Positions 21,774-32,974 of a DNA stretch of 64,000 nucleotides are shown here, in pieces (position 1 is the stretch's first letter; each line of letters starts with the position of its first letter). This stretch comes from Gigantopelta aegis. Its lineage: Eukaryota; Mollusca; Gastropoda; Neomphalida; Peltospiridae. Position numbers and translations under genes: made by a program. Location of the stretch: assembly GCF_016097555.1 (NCBI RefSeq), contig NC_054706.1, forward strand, positions 46,735,039 through 46,799,038, written 5' to 3'. Below the pieces are notes generated by a model. It was not told the DNA's origin and made no database searches. It saw only the letters and a program-made list of their open reading frames with translations.

Positions 21774-22995
21774 TGTGACGGTACATGCTCTTAATTTCTT
21801 TTCGCCTGTGGCGATATTAATTGTGTTAGAGGGCCGTGCGCAGTTCCAATTACACTTAGCCCAGGTGGGCAACTTGTTACGTAATACCTCCGCTGCGCGA
21901 CGGTGGACGAGCTGTTCCAATACACACCCAGCGAGGTGCGGAGGCCATGTGGCGAGTAGTTACGTAATACCTCCGCGAGTGCGGTTTTCACAACCGTGAT
22001 TTGGCGACGATCGGCGTCATTAAGTCTGGCGATCATAGAAAAATATGCCGGCGTGGTCGTGGTGGAAACTCACATGATAAGATTCGGTGCCGCGATGTAT
22101 CCCCAGGCGATATTCGATTTTATAATAAATAGCTAGGGTTTTAGAGATATCGAGGAGAACCATTTTGGAGGTATCCAGGGGAACGGTCGTCGTCCACTGA
22201 ACGATCTATATTAGTTCAGACGGGACTTTGGTAAATATATATTTCTGCTCTGTGTATAACCTTGATGTGATTGATGTGACTTTAAATATTTTAATACTGT
22301 ATTATACCAATATTCTTTAGACAGTGTCTTCGGTCATCTGACGAAGTAAATCGTAGACTTTTGTTCTAACATTATACGAGTATTTGGTAATATAAAGCTT
22401 AGCCAGTCATCCTAGAGGACCTAGGTAAACTGTAGGTTATTGTCTTTATTGTGATAGGTACCAGTATTAATTCTGTATTACAAGGTTATTGAATGAGTAG
22501 TTAGGGTTAATTAAAAATTAACCAGTTAGGAATAGTGTTGTAATTCCTTTATTAATTAAGTTCCCCTGGAAGCGTTTCTCCATTATCACACGTGTGCGTG
22601 TTAGCGTTTCTCAATTATCACACGTGTGGGTGTTGTGTCACGGTGAAGTGATTAGCATATTGTGTAAACTAGACACCTAGAGATTAACTAATTAAGTGAT
22701 CAGTTCTGGGTTGTTATTATTGTTGTTATTAATTAACTACTGCGGCAGTACATGTGTCAGCGTAGGTTAATACAGATTCCAAAGTGTATTGTGTTTTTGT
22801 TGTGTTTTCTAGTGAACTAAACGTGCTATAATAATATATACTGTATATAAGTTCGTATCTCTGATCATACCTAGAGACGAGCCACATTAGGGTATAATCG
22901 CCCGTTACAGAGATATCTAATAGATATACAGTTAGGAGAGATATTTGGACAATCGTGTTTTATTCAGTTACGGGTATTATAGAATCCCCGTGACA
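21774..22995. mobile_element. Probable solo LTR (Ty3/Gypsy-like, inferred)
   Basis: A 1222-base block begins TGTGACGG and ends CCCCGTGACA, with GTTGT directly on both sides (21769-21773 and 22996-23000). TG...CA ends plus a 5-base duplication fit a solo LTR. Inside are two copies of GTTACGTAATACCTCCGC and two near-copies of a 33-base unit with TTATCACACGTGTG. No internal retroelement genes remain. It looks old to middle-aged. Confidence 0.5.
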
Positions 22996-23040
22996 GTTGT
23001 GATTCAGATGACAAAATGACATTTGAATACTACACAACGT

Positions 23041-23320
23041 TGAGTCATCACCCCTGCGCGTGCTGTAACCTCACCGTGGTGCAGGGGTGTAACATTCTCT
23101 TTGAGAATGACCAATACAGCACAAATTGAAGTTTAGAGTAAAATTCGGTGTCCGTAAAATTCTGTGATATTTGTATTTGTATTTTTGCACAGTTCTTTAC
23201 ACTGTTTTTGTTTAAACCTTGAATTTTTATATTACCATAGTTTGACACCCAATAGCCGATGTATTTTTCATGCTGGGGTGTCGTTAAACATTCATTCATT
23301 CATTCATTCATTCATTGAGT
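23041..23320 (+). mobile_element. SINE E, probably full length
   Basis: It begins GAGTCATCACCCCTGCGCGT, ends GCTGGGGTGTCGTTAAACAT plus an ATTC repeat. Other tail pieces: 17190-17240, 18939-18990, 50374-50612 and 50693-50775. Confidence 0.65.
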
Positions 23321-23373
23321 CATCAATATAAGAAATGTTAAACTTGTTTCGATATATACTCATGTATATGTGT

Positions 23374-23463
23374 GTTTGTTTTGTTTAACGACACCACTAG
23401 AGCACATTAATTTATTAATCATCGGCTATTAGATGTCAAACATTTAGTAATTTTGACTCGTAG

Positions 23464-23464
<1 letters not shown>
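23374..23464 (-). mobile_element. SINE B tail fragment
   Basis: Tail B cut by a CA array. Confidence 0.75.
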
Positions 23465-23516
<52 letters not shown>

Positions 23517-23518
23517 AA
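23465..23518. repeat. CA dinucleotide array
   Basis: About 54 bases of CA, cutting off a SINE B tail. Confidence 0.9.
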
Positions 23519-24885
23519 ACCTTTTTAATTAAATGTATTTTATCTTAATTCTTTACACTCTGAAAATAAAGAATGGCAAAAATCATCTTTTTAAAATGTA
23601 GACTTCAGACCTGTCACAAAAAAACGAACATATTTGCCAAGACATTTGTAATAGTTACTAATAATGTAATGACGCTAGGATCACAGCAAAACAATATCAT
23701 ATGAAACCTTTGAACCAAAGAACCGGCCTTTGCTGTTGTACAAATTACAATATGTTTGTCTATAGTATGAGTACGCCTATGCAATAAACCATAAAATTAA
23801 GACTATATGTTAGTCATCAATATATGTTAGTCATCAATATATGTTTACCTTTGCAGATTTGCCCGAAATGCAAAATTGGTTAATCTCTGTACACTGGACA
23901 CATTGAATTTACAAGCTTGCCTCATCATATATTATAGCATCGTTTGCTACTAGTATCGTCTGTCGCCATGCTTCTTTTTTTTTTTAAATTACTTTGAAAC
24001 ACAAACCAGTGAAATTGAAGCCCGTCTTTCGGTTTTACTATTGAGAGTATTACTGTTTACGTGTGACATCAGTACCACGTTACACATACTACGCTGTTCA
24101 TATACAAAGTGATACGTTTATAACGTTCAATTCTTATAATTCCAAGATTATATCTATTATATAAATATAAAATACTATCAACTAACATTCAAACTCTTTA
24201 TGGAGGAAATTAATACACGGCACAAGGGAAATCCCCATTCTACAATTCGCAATGGCCGAATGAGAGAATACTAATTTTGTTTTACGACAAATAACTTTTT
24301 TAAAAATACGTCTGCATGTGTTCTCCCCTAATAAATATTAACATTTACTGTTTAAGCATTAACGGCCATTTTATTAGTTTTAGACAATAAAAAGAATAGC
24401 TGAAACGATCTATTTAGGTGGGTTTTTTAAACATTGCTGGAAGTAATACTAAACTGATGCTTATGGAGTTATGAATGTCGGTTTTTCTAAGTCACATGGT
24501 ATTATTTGGACCAATCAAAGCGTTTATAACAGGAGAGTATTTACATCATGGAATTATGTAACGATGCACAGAGGAAGCAACACGACACGCAGCTGACACA
24601 GGATCAACTCTCAATTATTGATGCTCCGGGTAAGGACAGAATGACCACGGTCCTTCGGGACGGGATCCCAGTACAAATTAGAACTAAGCAGGCGAAGGTA
24701 TTCAGATCTATATAGCAATTAATCGCCAGCCCCAGAGAGTCGTAAAATTTACTTAGTACAAATTAATATCCAGAACACGCATTAAAGCGCACCATAACGC
24801 AATTTACTTGGTCTAAAAGCGAACGAGGTGCCATCGCCGCGAAAATTATTTTTCACAAGACATACTGTTAAAGATTCCGAGAAAG
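23519..24885. other. Upstream region of tetraspan gene 2
   Basis: Unique-looking AT-rich sequence before the start codon. A 5' untranslated exon ending at CCGG|GTAAGG (about 24632) is possible but unproven. Confidence 0.4.
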
Positions 24886-25264
24886 ATGGTCAAAATTTGC
24901 AATTATTCCACTCTGATAATTTCAGGAAACATCACCGTCCTGCTGATCGTTTCAATACTGACGGACCACTGGATTTACAAAGGGTTTAAGGTGGAAAACC
25001 TGAAAGCTGAACTTCGCCGGTTGCGAGGGGTGACCATCAGTGTCCCCCTTGACACAAAGTCGTATGTGGAAATCGTGTTTTTAACGGAGGAATCACGGCG
25101 AGACGATCTGAAACTTGGTGACGTCATAGTGCACTACCTCCCGCCGTTGTACATAGACATTTGGACGAACGGCAGCACGGACGCCGGGGATGCCCAGGTG
25201 GTAACGCACGTTGTCCTCTTTCAACAGTATGGGAATATTTACAGAGAGTGCGATGACCTGGAAG
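24886..25264 (+). CDS. Tetraspan gene 2, first coding exon: start, TM1, loop 1
   Basis: First coding exon of a second claudin/PMP22/gamma-like four-transmembrane protein. The ATG at 24886 lies in AAAGATGG, a fair start context, and places a hydrophobic helix (LIISGNITVLLIVSILTDHW) at residues 10-29, right for TM1. The rest is a long extracellular loop with one N-glycosylation sequon (NGST) and, near the end, YGNIYREC, in the position of the GLW-x-x-C motif of claudins and gamma subunits, though Leu-Trp is replaced. It is 379 bases long and ends G|GTAGGG in phase 1. TM1 plus most of loop 1 on one exon is usual for the family. The downstream partners are at 31320 and 32664. No promoter could be assigned; a TATATAG at about 24707 is only a weak candidate. 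Confidence 0.75.
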
Positions 25265-25338
25265 GTAGGGTCTTTTACACCTATTTGGTCCTTCAACAAC
25301 ATATAGGAATAGGAATAGGAATAAGAATAAGAATAAGA

Positions 25339-25700
25339 TTAAAGGAACATTCCTGAGTTTGCTGCAAACAGAGACTTTTTAACGATTATAAATACATATC
25401 AAATATATTTTTCTGCATAAAATATTAGTGGCTGTATATTAAATGTGTTTCTGATCGTTCTAATATTTGTACTGGGTTAGATTTAATTTTATTTCCTAAA
25501 ATGTAGTTTTTTCGTAATTATTTGAAGACAAAATCCAGTTTGGGCTTCTTACAAATATTAAGACGACTAGAAACACAATGAATATACAGACACTGATATT
25601 CTAAACAAGAAAATAGATGTAATATGTAAGTTTAATCGTAGAAATATTTTATTAGTCGCAAACGTATTACAATGCATCAAACTCAGGAATGTCCCTTTAA
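25339..25700. mobile_element. TTAA foldback MITE, copy 3
   Basis: TTAA, AGGAACATTCCTGAGTTTGC to CAAACTCAGGAATGTCCCT, TTAA; 362 bases. It lies about 75 bases after the first exon of tetraspan gene 2, in its intron, right after a GAATAA run. Confidence 0.8.
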
Positions 25701-26003
25701 CAATTTATTTGCGTAACACCCGTATATGGGCAGAGCAAAAAACAAACATACTATAGTTGTATATACAGAACAACAATGACTTAAATATATACATTAATTA
25801 GATAAACATCACGATGAATAATATCTACAATATTATGTACTAATTAATACAGATGTAAAATAGTTACAAGTATTTCTTAAATTCTTGCTTGAAATAGCAA
25901 TTTGCTCGTAATCAGTCGCGAAATGATTTCCTCATCTGCCATTTCCTCCGACACTTCCAAAGCCAAAATGTTCATATTCTACCTCGACAGGAATAAATAT
26001 AAT

Positions 26004-26576
26004 GTAAATGCACCTGTAATAAGCGGTCACCAGCGGCCACCTAAATCGGATCCCAAGTCGCTAAAATACCTGTATTAAGCGGCCACAGTAAAATTTTACT
26101 ATTACATAAAAAGGGATATTGTAACAGCAGCGACAAGGTGCAAGAAATAACCAATCTTCACACCTTCCAGGAATACTAGTACCCATTCAGTCCCGACATC
26201 TCTAATGTGTATCAGTTAAGAAAGTCGGACTCTGGAATGCATCTAATTGCCTCTGGGCAGGCTACGCTTGACATTTGTAGGTTCACTTACTATGACCATA
26301 CACCGCATGAAGTAGGAATTAAATAAATAAATGGAAAAAGAAAACAAACTTGTTGAGATCGGTTAATTTAATATACAGGAGAAGACATGTCAAAAGTTGA
26401 TTTGTAGTCAAGTGTGCAGCACACATCCGTTGATTAGCAGTATAAACGGTAAAACAAGAAACAACAACAAATGTTTTAAAGACTATATATATGGCAACCT
26501 GTACTCAGCGGCCACCTGTCTTAAGCGGCCACTTTTATCTACTCCCTTGTATGGCCGCTTAACACAGGTTTGACTG
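26004..26576. mobile_element. pogo/Tigger-like MITE with TTAAGCGGCCA repeats
   Basis: The right end inverted reads CAGTCAAACCTGTGTTAAGC followed by GGCCA; the left end carries ACCTGTAATAAGCGGTCACC. AAGCGGCCAC recurs two to three times in each end. This end sequence is typical of pogo-like elements. Confidence 0.55.
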
Positions 26577-26980
26577 CGTGTGTGTGTATATATATATACA
26601 CACAGTTGAATCTCGTTGGCTGGAACCCCGTCGGTGCTCAAGAAAGTGTTCGACCCATCGGGTAGTTCGACCGAACCATTCGGTCAACATCGGGTATTTA
26701 CGTAACATAAGTTAGAAAGTTGATTTACAAAATGTAGATAGGTGTCAGGACGTTTCGGCCCCAGTACATGTTCGGCCCCAAACCGTTTCGGCTCTAATGC
26801 AATATACGGCGATCTAGTGTTCGTGTATACAGATATATGCTGTAATTGGTATAGTAACATCGGTAATAATATAAATAAAATACAAATATGTAACATTAAT
26901 TTGTCAAATAAAATTCATTGCGCGCGCAACAGGCCTACATACATATTATACACCGTGACACGCACACACACACACACGTA

Positions 26981-27320
26981 AACATGTACGTCATCGCGTT
27001 CATGTAGAATATCACTGATAAATGATATGGTGATAAAATAAGGAAGCGAAACTTACGTTTAGTATGTTTAGACTTTCATGTTTGTATATTACGTTTTAAC
27101 ATTGTTTCACTAACTATTCAAGCGGTAGAAAGTGATACAAAACAGAACTTACCCAATCTACGATGCCATCACAAACAACTCAGACTAGGTTCAGGAATTG
27201 TGCATCCATGTGTTTTTGCTGTTTCTTTTAAATGCTAGAACACTGAGATGTGTGTCCGAGACGGGTTGGTTGAACTTTAATGGGATATAAGCACGAAAAT
27301 AAAGTTGAACTGAACTGAAC
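26981..27320 (+). repeat. 340-base dispersed repeat, copy 1
   Basis: It matches 34774-35115 in inverted orientation almost end to end (AAGGAAGCGAAACTTACGTT, GATGCCATCACAAACAACTC). Its right end is the SINE C tail (GGGATATAAGCACGAAAATA), so it is probably another SINE-like family using that tail. Confidence 0.7.
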
Positions 27321-27358
27321 TAGAACATGTCTTAATGATGCTACTTTCAATTTACCTA

Positions 27359-27483
27359 CCGGCCTCAGTGGCGCAGTGGTTAAGCCATCGGTCTTCAGGC
27401 TGGTGGGTACTTGGTTCGGATCCCAGTTGAGGAATGGGATTTTTAATCCAGATACCGACTCCAAACCCTGAGTGAGTGCTCCA
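27359..27483 (+). mobile_element. SINE D head fragment
   Basis: ACCGGCCTCAGTGGCGCAGT to ACCCTGAGTGAGTGCTCCA. Confidence 0.8.
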
Positions 27484-28023
27484 CATGGAAAACATTCTTT
27501 GTGATCGTACTATTTCTGTACATATGTAACCCCTACTGACGTCAAACATCAGTGGTTCCAATTCTAGCCACATGTAAAGCGCCCCTATTATGGCAAGGGT
27601 CTACATGGAAATATAATTAAGTAGAACAAACGCAAAACAATTTATTGCAATTTATTAAATTGTATTTACACAAACAAGAAAATCAGTTCATTTTCATTTT
27701 TGGATTATCAAAGCTAAATACAGTTTTGGTTGATTGGCTCTTATTTATTCTTTAACACTCGGATATTATGTTCAATTAAAAATAATAATAATAATCACAA
27801 AAAGAGAGAAAGAAAGAAAAAAAGAAAGAGAACGAGAGAAAGAAATTACAATACTTACGATAACATTTAATAACAAAACACAAGTGACTGAATAATTTGA
27901 TTTATAAAACAACAATAACCGGGGCCGAAACGACTAGTGTTACGGGACCGAAACGTCTGGGGCCGAATATGTAGCGGGGCCGAAACGTCTCGAAAGCATT
28001 AGATACATATTATTCGAATCCGG

Positions 28024-28499
28024 GTCGTTTCGCCCTAAAACCATTTCGAACTCTGCGTTGTTTCGCCCTTAGTCCTATTCACCCAGGGTTGGTTCGCCCT
28101 AAATCTCATTCGTACCGATTCGTTTAACCTCAGCTTGGTATATAGTATATTTAATAAGAAACCACAGCACATCAGTAGTATGCAGTGTGACTGTTCATAA
28201 ATTAATTATTAATGTGAATACATTGTCTGTATATTGTCTAAGGCCTGTACGTCTTTCATGTATATGGCTTGAGTAAATGATACTGGAAATAAACAAAATT
28301 ATAATATTATTTTTATCTGTAAATATAAACACGCAATGTAAAAATCAATGGATATAGGACAAAGCAATAAATAAATGTACTTTATTAACAAAATAAAAAT
28401 TAGTGCGAATCGAAAAATGGGGCGAAACGACTCGGTTAGAGGTACGAATCAACCCTGTTCAAAACGACTCGGGTGAACTAGTAATAAGGGCGAAACGAC
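28024..28499. mobile_element. Element with arrays of GTTTCGCCCT at both ends
   Basis: The left end GTCGTTTCGCCCT is followed by GTTTCGCCCT and GTTCGCCCT; the right end has AGGGCGAAACGAC and GGGGCGAAACGAC. The design is the same as 26749-27989 but the repeat word differs. 476 bases, no gene. Confidence 0.55.
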
Positions 28500-29189
28500 C
28501 TGTTACCATATTATTTTGGTAACTGCACACTTAAACATTTCATCAATGTGTTATATAACAAAATATCAGAGTGAAAGGATTTATTAGAAATTACTCCGAT
28601 TGTGTGATGCAGAAGCCCTTGCCGAAGTGAGTACCTCGCCCCTGGTTTCATTGAAAACTGGTCTGGTAGACGTGTTCAGAGTAACGCTTCCCGCCGAGGC
28701 CAATTGTTTGATTGGTATCACGGTTCATCGAAAAGGCACCGTGACACTAGCTGTACTTGAAATACTTTTACCGACAGCCGCTGGCTGAACCAACAACATG
28801 ACAGGTATGGCAAAGAAAGGATTGCTTGGTTAGTGTCGCGATTCTGCGATCTATCTATAACTCATTCCGCCTAAATTATTATAATCCAAAGGTTGTAATA
28901 ACCAACTGCGCAAGCGCGGCAATTGTTGGTCCTTTTCGGTGGTTTTCCATTTGATATTTGATGTATCACCAGTTCGAGGGAAATATAGTTAATATCACAG
29001 AAGGGACCGATAATTTAGTTCGAGCGAAGCCTTATAGTCGACGTATTCGACCCATCATCAGTTAATATAAGGGTTTACCGAACAAAAAACTCGGGACTTC
29101 GTTTTTGGTTCGAGCGTTGCGGTGTGATCGACCCTTCTGAGGTGAGCCAACGAGATTCTACTGTATATATATATATATATATATATACA

Positions 29190-30028
29190 TACAGAATCAG
29201 TTTAAGTGTTCTGAATTGTCATACATCCTGACGATTTAATAGGATATATTAGTACATTACTTTTAAAAATCTAAATCCTGGCGAACAGTCACTTTCTTCA
29301 GCTTCTACAGATAATAGAACAACCAAGAATACTCTTTATATACAGAAATGATATTGTAAGCAGGATTCTGGTAGTTTGAACCTGAAATATAGTACCTGAT
29401 TTCTAGAGAACCATGTTTTAAAATTACCCACCAATTCAGTCATAACGTGAGAAATAGTTTTCGTACTTTCTCACCAAGAAATGATCACAAACTATTGGTG
29501 TATTTTACCACGTTATATACACTTTGTCGGTACAAAATATAACAGACTACGGTGCCTCTTGTTGAAGTTTACAATTTATTTTTGTTTAGAATATTCATTT
29601 CTGCGCCACCAATTGAAAATAGTTTTCGTGATGTCTTTAGAAGCTCAAAACAGTTTCTTAATGTGATCGTTTGACGTGACCCACAATTTGAATGAGACTG
29701 GATTTTTTTTTGTTTTCTTTTAAAATACCGAGTTCCTTTTAGAAATGTATGCTAGAGTTTTGGCTGGATGTGTAATCATTCAGAACACTTCATATGACAA
29801 CCTACACAGCCATTTGTCTGTAATAAGACTTAAACATTTTGAGTTGTTGAATGTCCAAAGAATTTATGATCATACACTCAGAAATATTTTTTCGAATGAT
29901 AAGAGGTGACAAACAAGAGAGTAAGATTCAGATGGAAACTCCATTCGTTGTAATAATAAAACCACGTACCTTTAAATTTGTTAGATTTCAATTTTTAAAG
30001 ACATGGTCGCACAGTAGTTCATTTACAG
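29190..30028. other. Tetraspan gene 2 intron, nothing recognised
   Basis: AT-rich sequence after a short AT repeat (29164-29186). Confidence 0.5.
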
Positions 30029-30029
30029 A

Positions 30030-30300
30030 TCGGCCTTGGAGGTGTCGTGGTTAAACCATCGGACATAAGGCTAGTAAGTACAGGGTTCGCAGCCCGCTAC
30101 CGGCTGCCACATAGAGCGAGTTTTAACAACTCAATGAGTAGGTTTAAGACCACTGCACCGTCTTCTGTCTCACTGACCAATAACCAACTAACAGCTAACC
30201 CACTGTACTGGACAGAAAGCCCAGACAGCTGAGATGTGTACCCAGGACAGCGTGCTTGAACTTTAATTAGATATAAGCACGGAAATAAGTAAACGAAAGA
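30030..30300 (+). mobile_element. SINE C, full length
   Basis: Head GATCGGCCTTGGAGGTGTCG, tail ATATAAGCACGGAAATAAGT. Confidence 0.8.
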
Positions 30301-30390
30301 AAGAAGTTAATTTACTCATTGAGCTGACATTGTACTGCTTGAAAGGACATCTAATTTGTTCTAGAAAGATTTTAATTCAACCAGCTACAC

Positions 30391-30621
30391 TCCAGCCAGT
30401 GCACCACGACTGGTATATCAAAAGCCGTGATATGTGCTATCCTGTCTATGTGATGGTGCATATAAAAGATACCTTGCTGCCAATCGAAAAAGAGTAGCCC
30501 ATGAAGTGGCGACAGCGGGTTTCCTCCTTCAATATCTGTGTGGTCCTTAACCATATGTCTGACACCATATAACCGTAAATAAAATGTGTTGAGTGCGTCG
30601 TTAAGTAAAACATTTCCTTCG
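30391..30621 (+). mobile_element. SINE A, 5' truncated, with 15-base target duplication
   Basis: Body and tail A bounded by TTCAACCAGCTACAC at 30376-30390 and 30622-30636, a clean retroposition scar. Confidence 0.9.
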
Positions 30622-31005
30622 TTCAACCAGCTACACATCGATGATTTACAGCCAGAACTGGATATATCCACTCTATCTGTAGCTTTTAAAATGTTTAGAT
30701 AACGGCTTGGAATAGGGAACGGTAGTGGAAGAGGAATGCATAGTTAAAAAGTATATTTTATGCCCTTCGTTTCTCAATAACACTAACAACGAAATTCACT
30801 AATAATCGATAGTCTTGAAAGGTAACATTTGAATGATCGTCTGCATTATGAAAATTTGCCCGTCCCAACTAATGAGCTCGACTAATATGTCAAAGGCTTT
30901 AGTATCATAACCGTACTGCTAATAGGAAAATGCAGCGGGTTTCCTATGAAGACAGACAGAATATTCAAATATTTTACATCCATATCTGTCTGTCTCTCTG
31001 CCTGT

Positions 31006-31210
31006 CCCATGACTGGTATATCAAAGGACGTGGTATGTGCTATCCTGTCTGTGGGATAGTGCATATTAAAGATCCCTTGCTACTAATGAAAAACAATTGT
31101 AGCGGGTTTCCACTCTAAGACTATATGTCACAATTATCAAATGTTTGACATCCAATAGCCGATGATTGTAAATCAGTGTGCTCTAGTGGTATCGTTAAAC
31201 AAAACAAATT
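31006..31210 (+). mobile_element. SINE B, 5' truncated
   Basis: CCCATGACTGGTATATCAAA to GTATCGTTAAACAAAACAAA. An older SINE B relic lies just before (30850-30950). Confidence 0.75.
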
Positions 31211-31319
31211 TTCTCTGTATGTATGTATGTATGACTGGCTGATTGACTGACTGTCGATATGTTTGTCTGTCTGCCTGACTGTTTGTCTGTCTGTTTATTT
31301 ATTTGTTTGGTATATCTAG

Positions 31320-31436
31320 ACGGAGTTCGCATGCAGTTGGGAATGAAGGCGATACGTCCTGAAAAATGCACCAAGTTTCTACTGTCTCCGCTCTACTCCA
31401 CCACGGTCGCCGTACTGGGAGACGAGGCAGTGTTGT
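31320..31436 (+). CDS. Tetraspan gene 2, exon coding end of extracellular loop 1
   Basis: This 117-base exon follows an ATATCTAG acceptor and ends TTGT|GTAAGT; it is phase 1 at both ends. It codes 39 residues (DGVRMQLGMKAIRPEKCTKF, then LLSPLYSTTVAVLGDEAVL) and supplies the second loop-1 Cys. Size, phase and the x-K-C-x-x-F pattern match the 123-base exon of tetraspan gene 1 at 6532, supporting common descent. It cannot splice directly to the last exon at 32664, because the junction codon would be T|GA, a stop. At least one phase 1-1 exon between them is therefore missing. A GT repeat begins about 12 bases after the donor. Confidence 0.72.
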
Positions 31437-31448
31437 GTAAGTACTGCA

Positions 31449-31466
31449 GTGTGTGTGTGTGTGTGT

Positions 31467-31500
<34 letters not shown>
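31449..31500. repeat. GT dinucleotide array after a splice donor
   Basis: GT repeats starting about 12 bases after the GTAAGT donor of the tetraspan gene 2 exon. Confidence 0.85.
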
Positions 31501-31507
<7 letters not shown>

Positions 31508-31586
31508 CTCCCTCTCCCTTTCTGTCTCTATATAGGGTACTTAGATCGTGTGTATGTGTATGTGTGTGTGTGTATGTGTCTGTCTG

Positions 31587-31667
31587 TCTGCCTCTCTCTC
31601 CCTCTCTGCCTCTCTCTCTCTCTCCCTCACTCTCTCTCTCTCTCTCCCTCCCTCTCCCCCCCCCCTC

Positions 31668-31745
<78 letters not shown>
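31587..31745. repeat. CT dinucleotide array
   Basis: CT-rich then pure CT to 31745; the phrase TACTTAGATCGT occurs just before (about 31537) and just after it, suggesting a local duplication. Confidence 0.9.
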
Positions 31746-31814
31746 AGGTACTTAGATCGTAACATCAAACCCTTTGGCGGATTAATTGTATTTCCCCAAT
31801 CCCAATCCCAATCA

Positions 31815-31909
31815 AAAGTTTGTTTTGTTTAACGACACCACTGAAGCACATTAATTAATTAATCATCGGCTATTGGATGTCAAGCATTTGGTAATTCTGA
31901 CTCATAGTT
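31815..31909 (-). mobile_element. SINE B tail insertion with 11-base target duplication
   Basis: A 95-base tail B piece flanked by AATCCCAATCA at 31804-31814 and 31910-31920. A decayed plus-oriented SINE B follows at 31927-32036. Confidence 0.8.
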
Positions 31910-32041
31910 AATCCCAATCACTACTGATATGTCAAAAGGACATGCGTGTACTGTCCTGTCTTTGGGAAAACTATCGTGTTGCTACTGTGAGTTTCCTGTT
32001 AAGACCACATGTCAGAATTACCAAATGTATGTCAACGTTTT

Positions 32042-32042
<1 letters not shown>

Positions 32043-32098
<56 letters not shown>

Positions 32099-32199
32099 TC
32101 CTCTCTCGCTATCACGCTCAGATAAATTCACTAGCATTCTCTCTCTTTCTCTCTCTCTACAAGCTCATCTAAATGCACGAGCCATTCGCTCCTCGCTCT

Positions 32200-32238
<39 letters not shown>

Positions 32239-32240
32239 CT
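32043..32240. repeat. CT-rich arrays before the assembly gap
   Basis: CT runs at 32043-32095 and 32198-32235 with CT-rich sequence between. Confidence 0.85.
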
Positions 32241-32331
32241 ATAATTAATACTATCCTCTACCCTCTCAAATATCCAACCCTCCCGTCTTCGTTTACTCGT
32301 GGTCTGTCTGTATGTATGTATGGTATTATCT

Positions 32332-32531
32332 NNNNNNNNNNNNNNNNNNNNNNNNNNNNNNNNNNNNNNNNNNNNNNNNNNNNNNNNNNNNNNNNNNNNN
32401 NNNNNNNNNNNNNNNNNNNNNNNNNNNNNNNNNNNNNNNNNNNNNNNNNNNNNNNNNNNNNNNNNNNNNNNNNNNNNNNNNNNNNNNNNNNNNNNNNNNN
32501 NNNNNNNNNNNNNNNNNNNNNNNNNNNNNNN
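32332..32531. other. Assembly gap (200 N)
   Basis: Exactly 200 unknown bases between CT-rich sequence and unique sequence; a round size usually means unknown length. The missing TM2/TM3 exon of tetraspan gene 2 is expected here. Confidence 1.
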
Positions 32532-32663
32532 AACCTCCTTCTTCACATTTGGCCCTCAACCCATAACATGAATCATAGACAATGTACGTGCTCCCCTTAT
32601 TGTGGGTACCCCCAATTTAAAATTCTGGGTAGGCCAATGCTAATTATATTACTTTTGTTTTAG

Positions 32664-32974
32664 GAATAACTCTAATAACGACGATAGCCTTATTCAACGG
32701 AAAGTGCCACCTGCAGCGAAGACAAGAACCACTCTCCGAATTCAATATTCCATACAAGGAAATACTCATACGTCACAGAACCTACAGTTATAATTGGTCC
32801 TTTGTTCTCGCGTGGATATGTGTGGCCTTGACATTCTGTTCCTCATTTGCATGGCTGTACAAAGCTCAGGACCTGGTTGTCGATGAAAAAGCTGAACAGA
32901 AAGTCAACCTGCGCTTCGTTAAAAATCCACATCGGAAATTAAGTTTATCTTTGAAAAGAGAGCGCTACTTATAG
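32664..32974 (+). CDS. Tetraspan gene 2, last exon: end of TM3, loop 2, TM4, C-tail
   Basis: The exon follows a CTTTTGTTTTAG acceptor and runs 311 bases to TAG. In the only open frame it reads ITLITTIALFNGKC (end of TM3), a loop, then RTYSYNWSFVLAWICVALTF into TM4, and a basic tail of about 35 residues ending KRERYL. SYNWSF before TM4 is very close to the SYGWSF of calcium-channel gamma subunits (TARP family), the best family clue here. The frame needs one base from the preceding exon, so entry is phase 1. The tail is longer than in gene 1. ATTAAA at about 33190 and 33232 are possible poly(A) signals. The missing TM2/TM3 exon should lie between 31437 and 32663, where the N gap is. Confidence 0.75.

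Larger units (their letters stand above)
26749..27989. mobile_element. Element with arrays of CGTTTCGGCCCC at both ends
   Basis: The left end GACGTTTCGGCCCC is followed by TTCGGCCCC and CGTTTCGGC; the right end carries the inverted series. These repeats look like clustered transposase sites. About 1.24 kb, no gene seen; it holds one copy of the 340-base repeat (26981-27320) and a SINE D head (27359-27483). Confidence 0.55.
26603..29163. mobile_element. pogo/Tigger-like element holding two further elements
   Basis: Ends CAGTTGAATCTCGTTGGCT and, inverted, CAGTAGAATCTCGTTGGCT. CAGT-GAA-CTCGTT ends resemble pogo/Tigger elements; no transposase was recognised, so it is non-autonomous or gutted. 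Inside are 26749-27989 and 28024-28499. The clean TA duplication of the family is not obvious at the left end. An open stretch at 28600-28788 is unassigned. Confidence 0.55.

Noticed and set aside
31259-32571. Frames rich in Ser, Leu, Val and Cys around the CT/GT arrays and the gap
   Set aside because: They are microsatellite or N translations; only 31320-31436 in this stretch is a credible exon.
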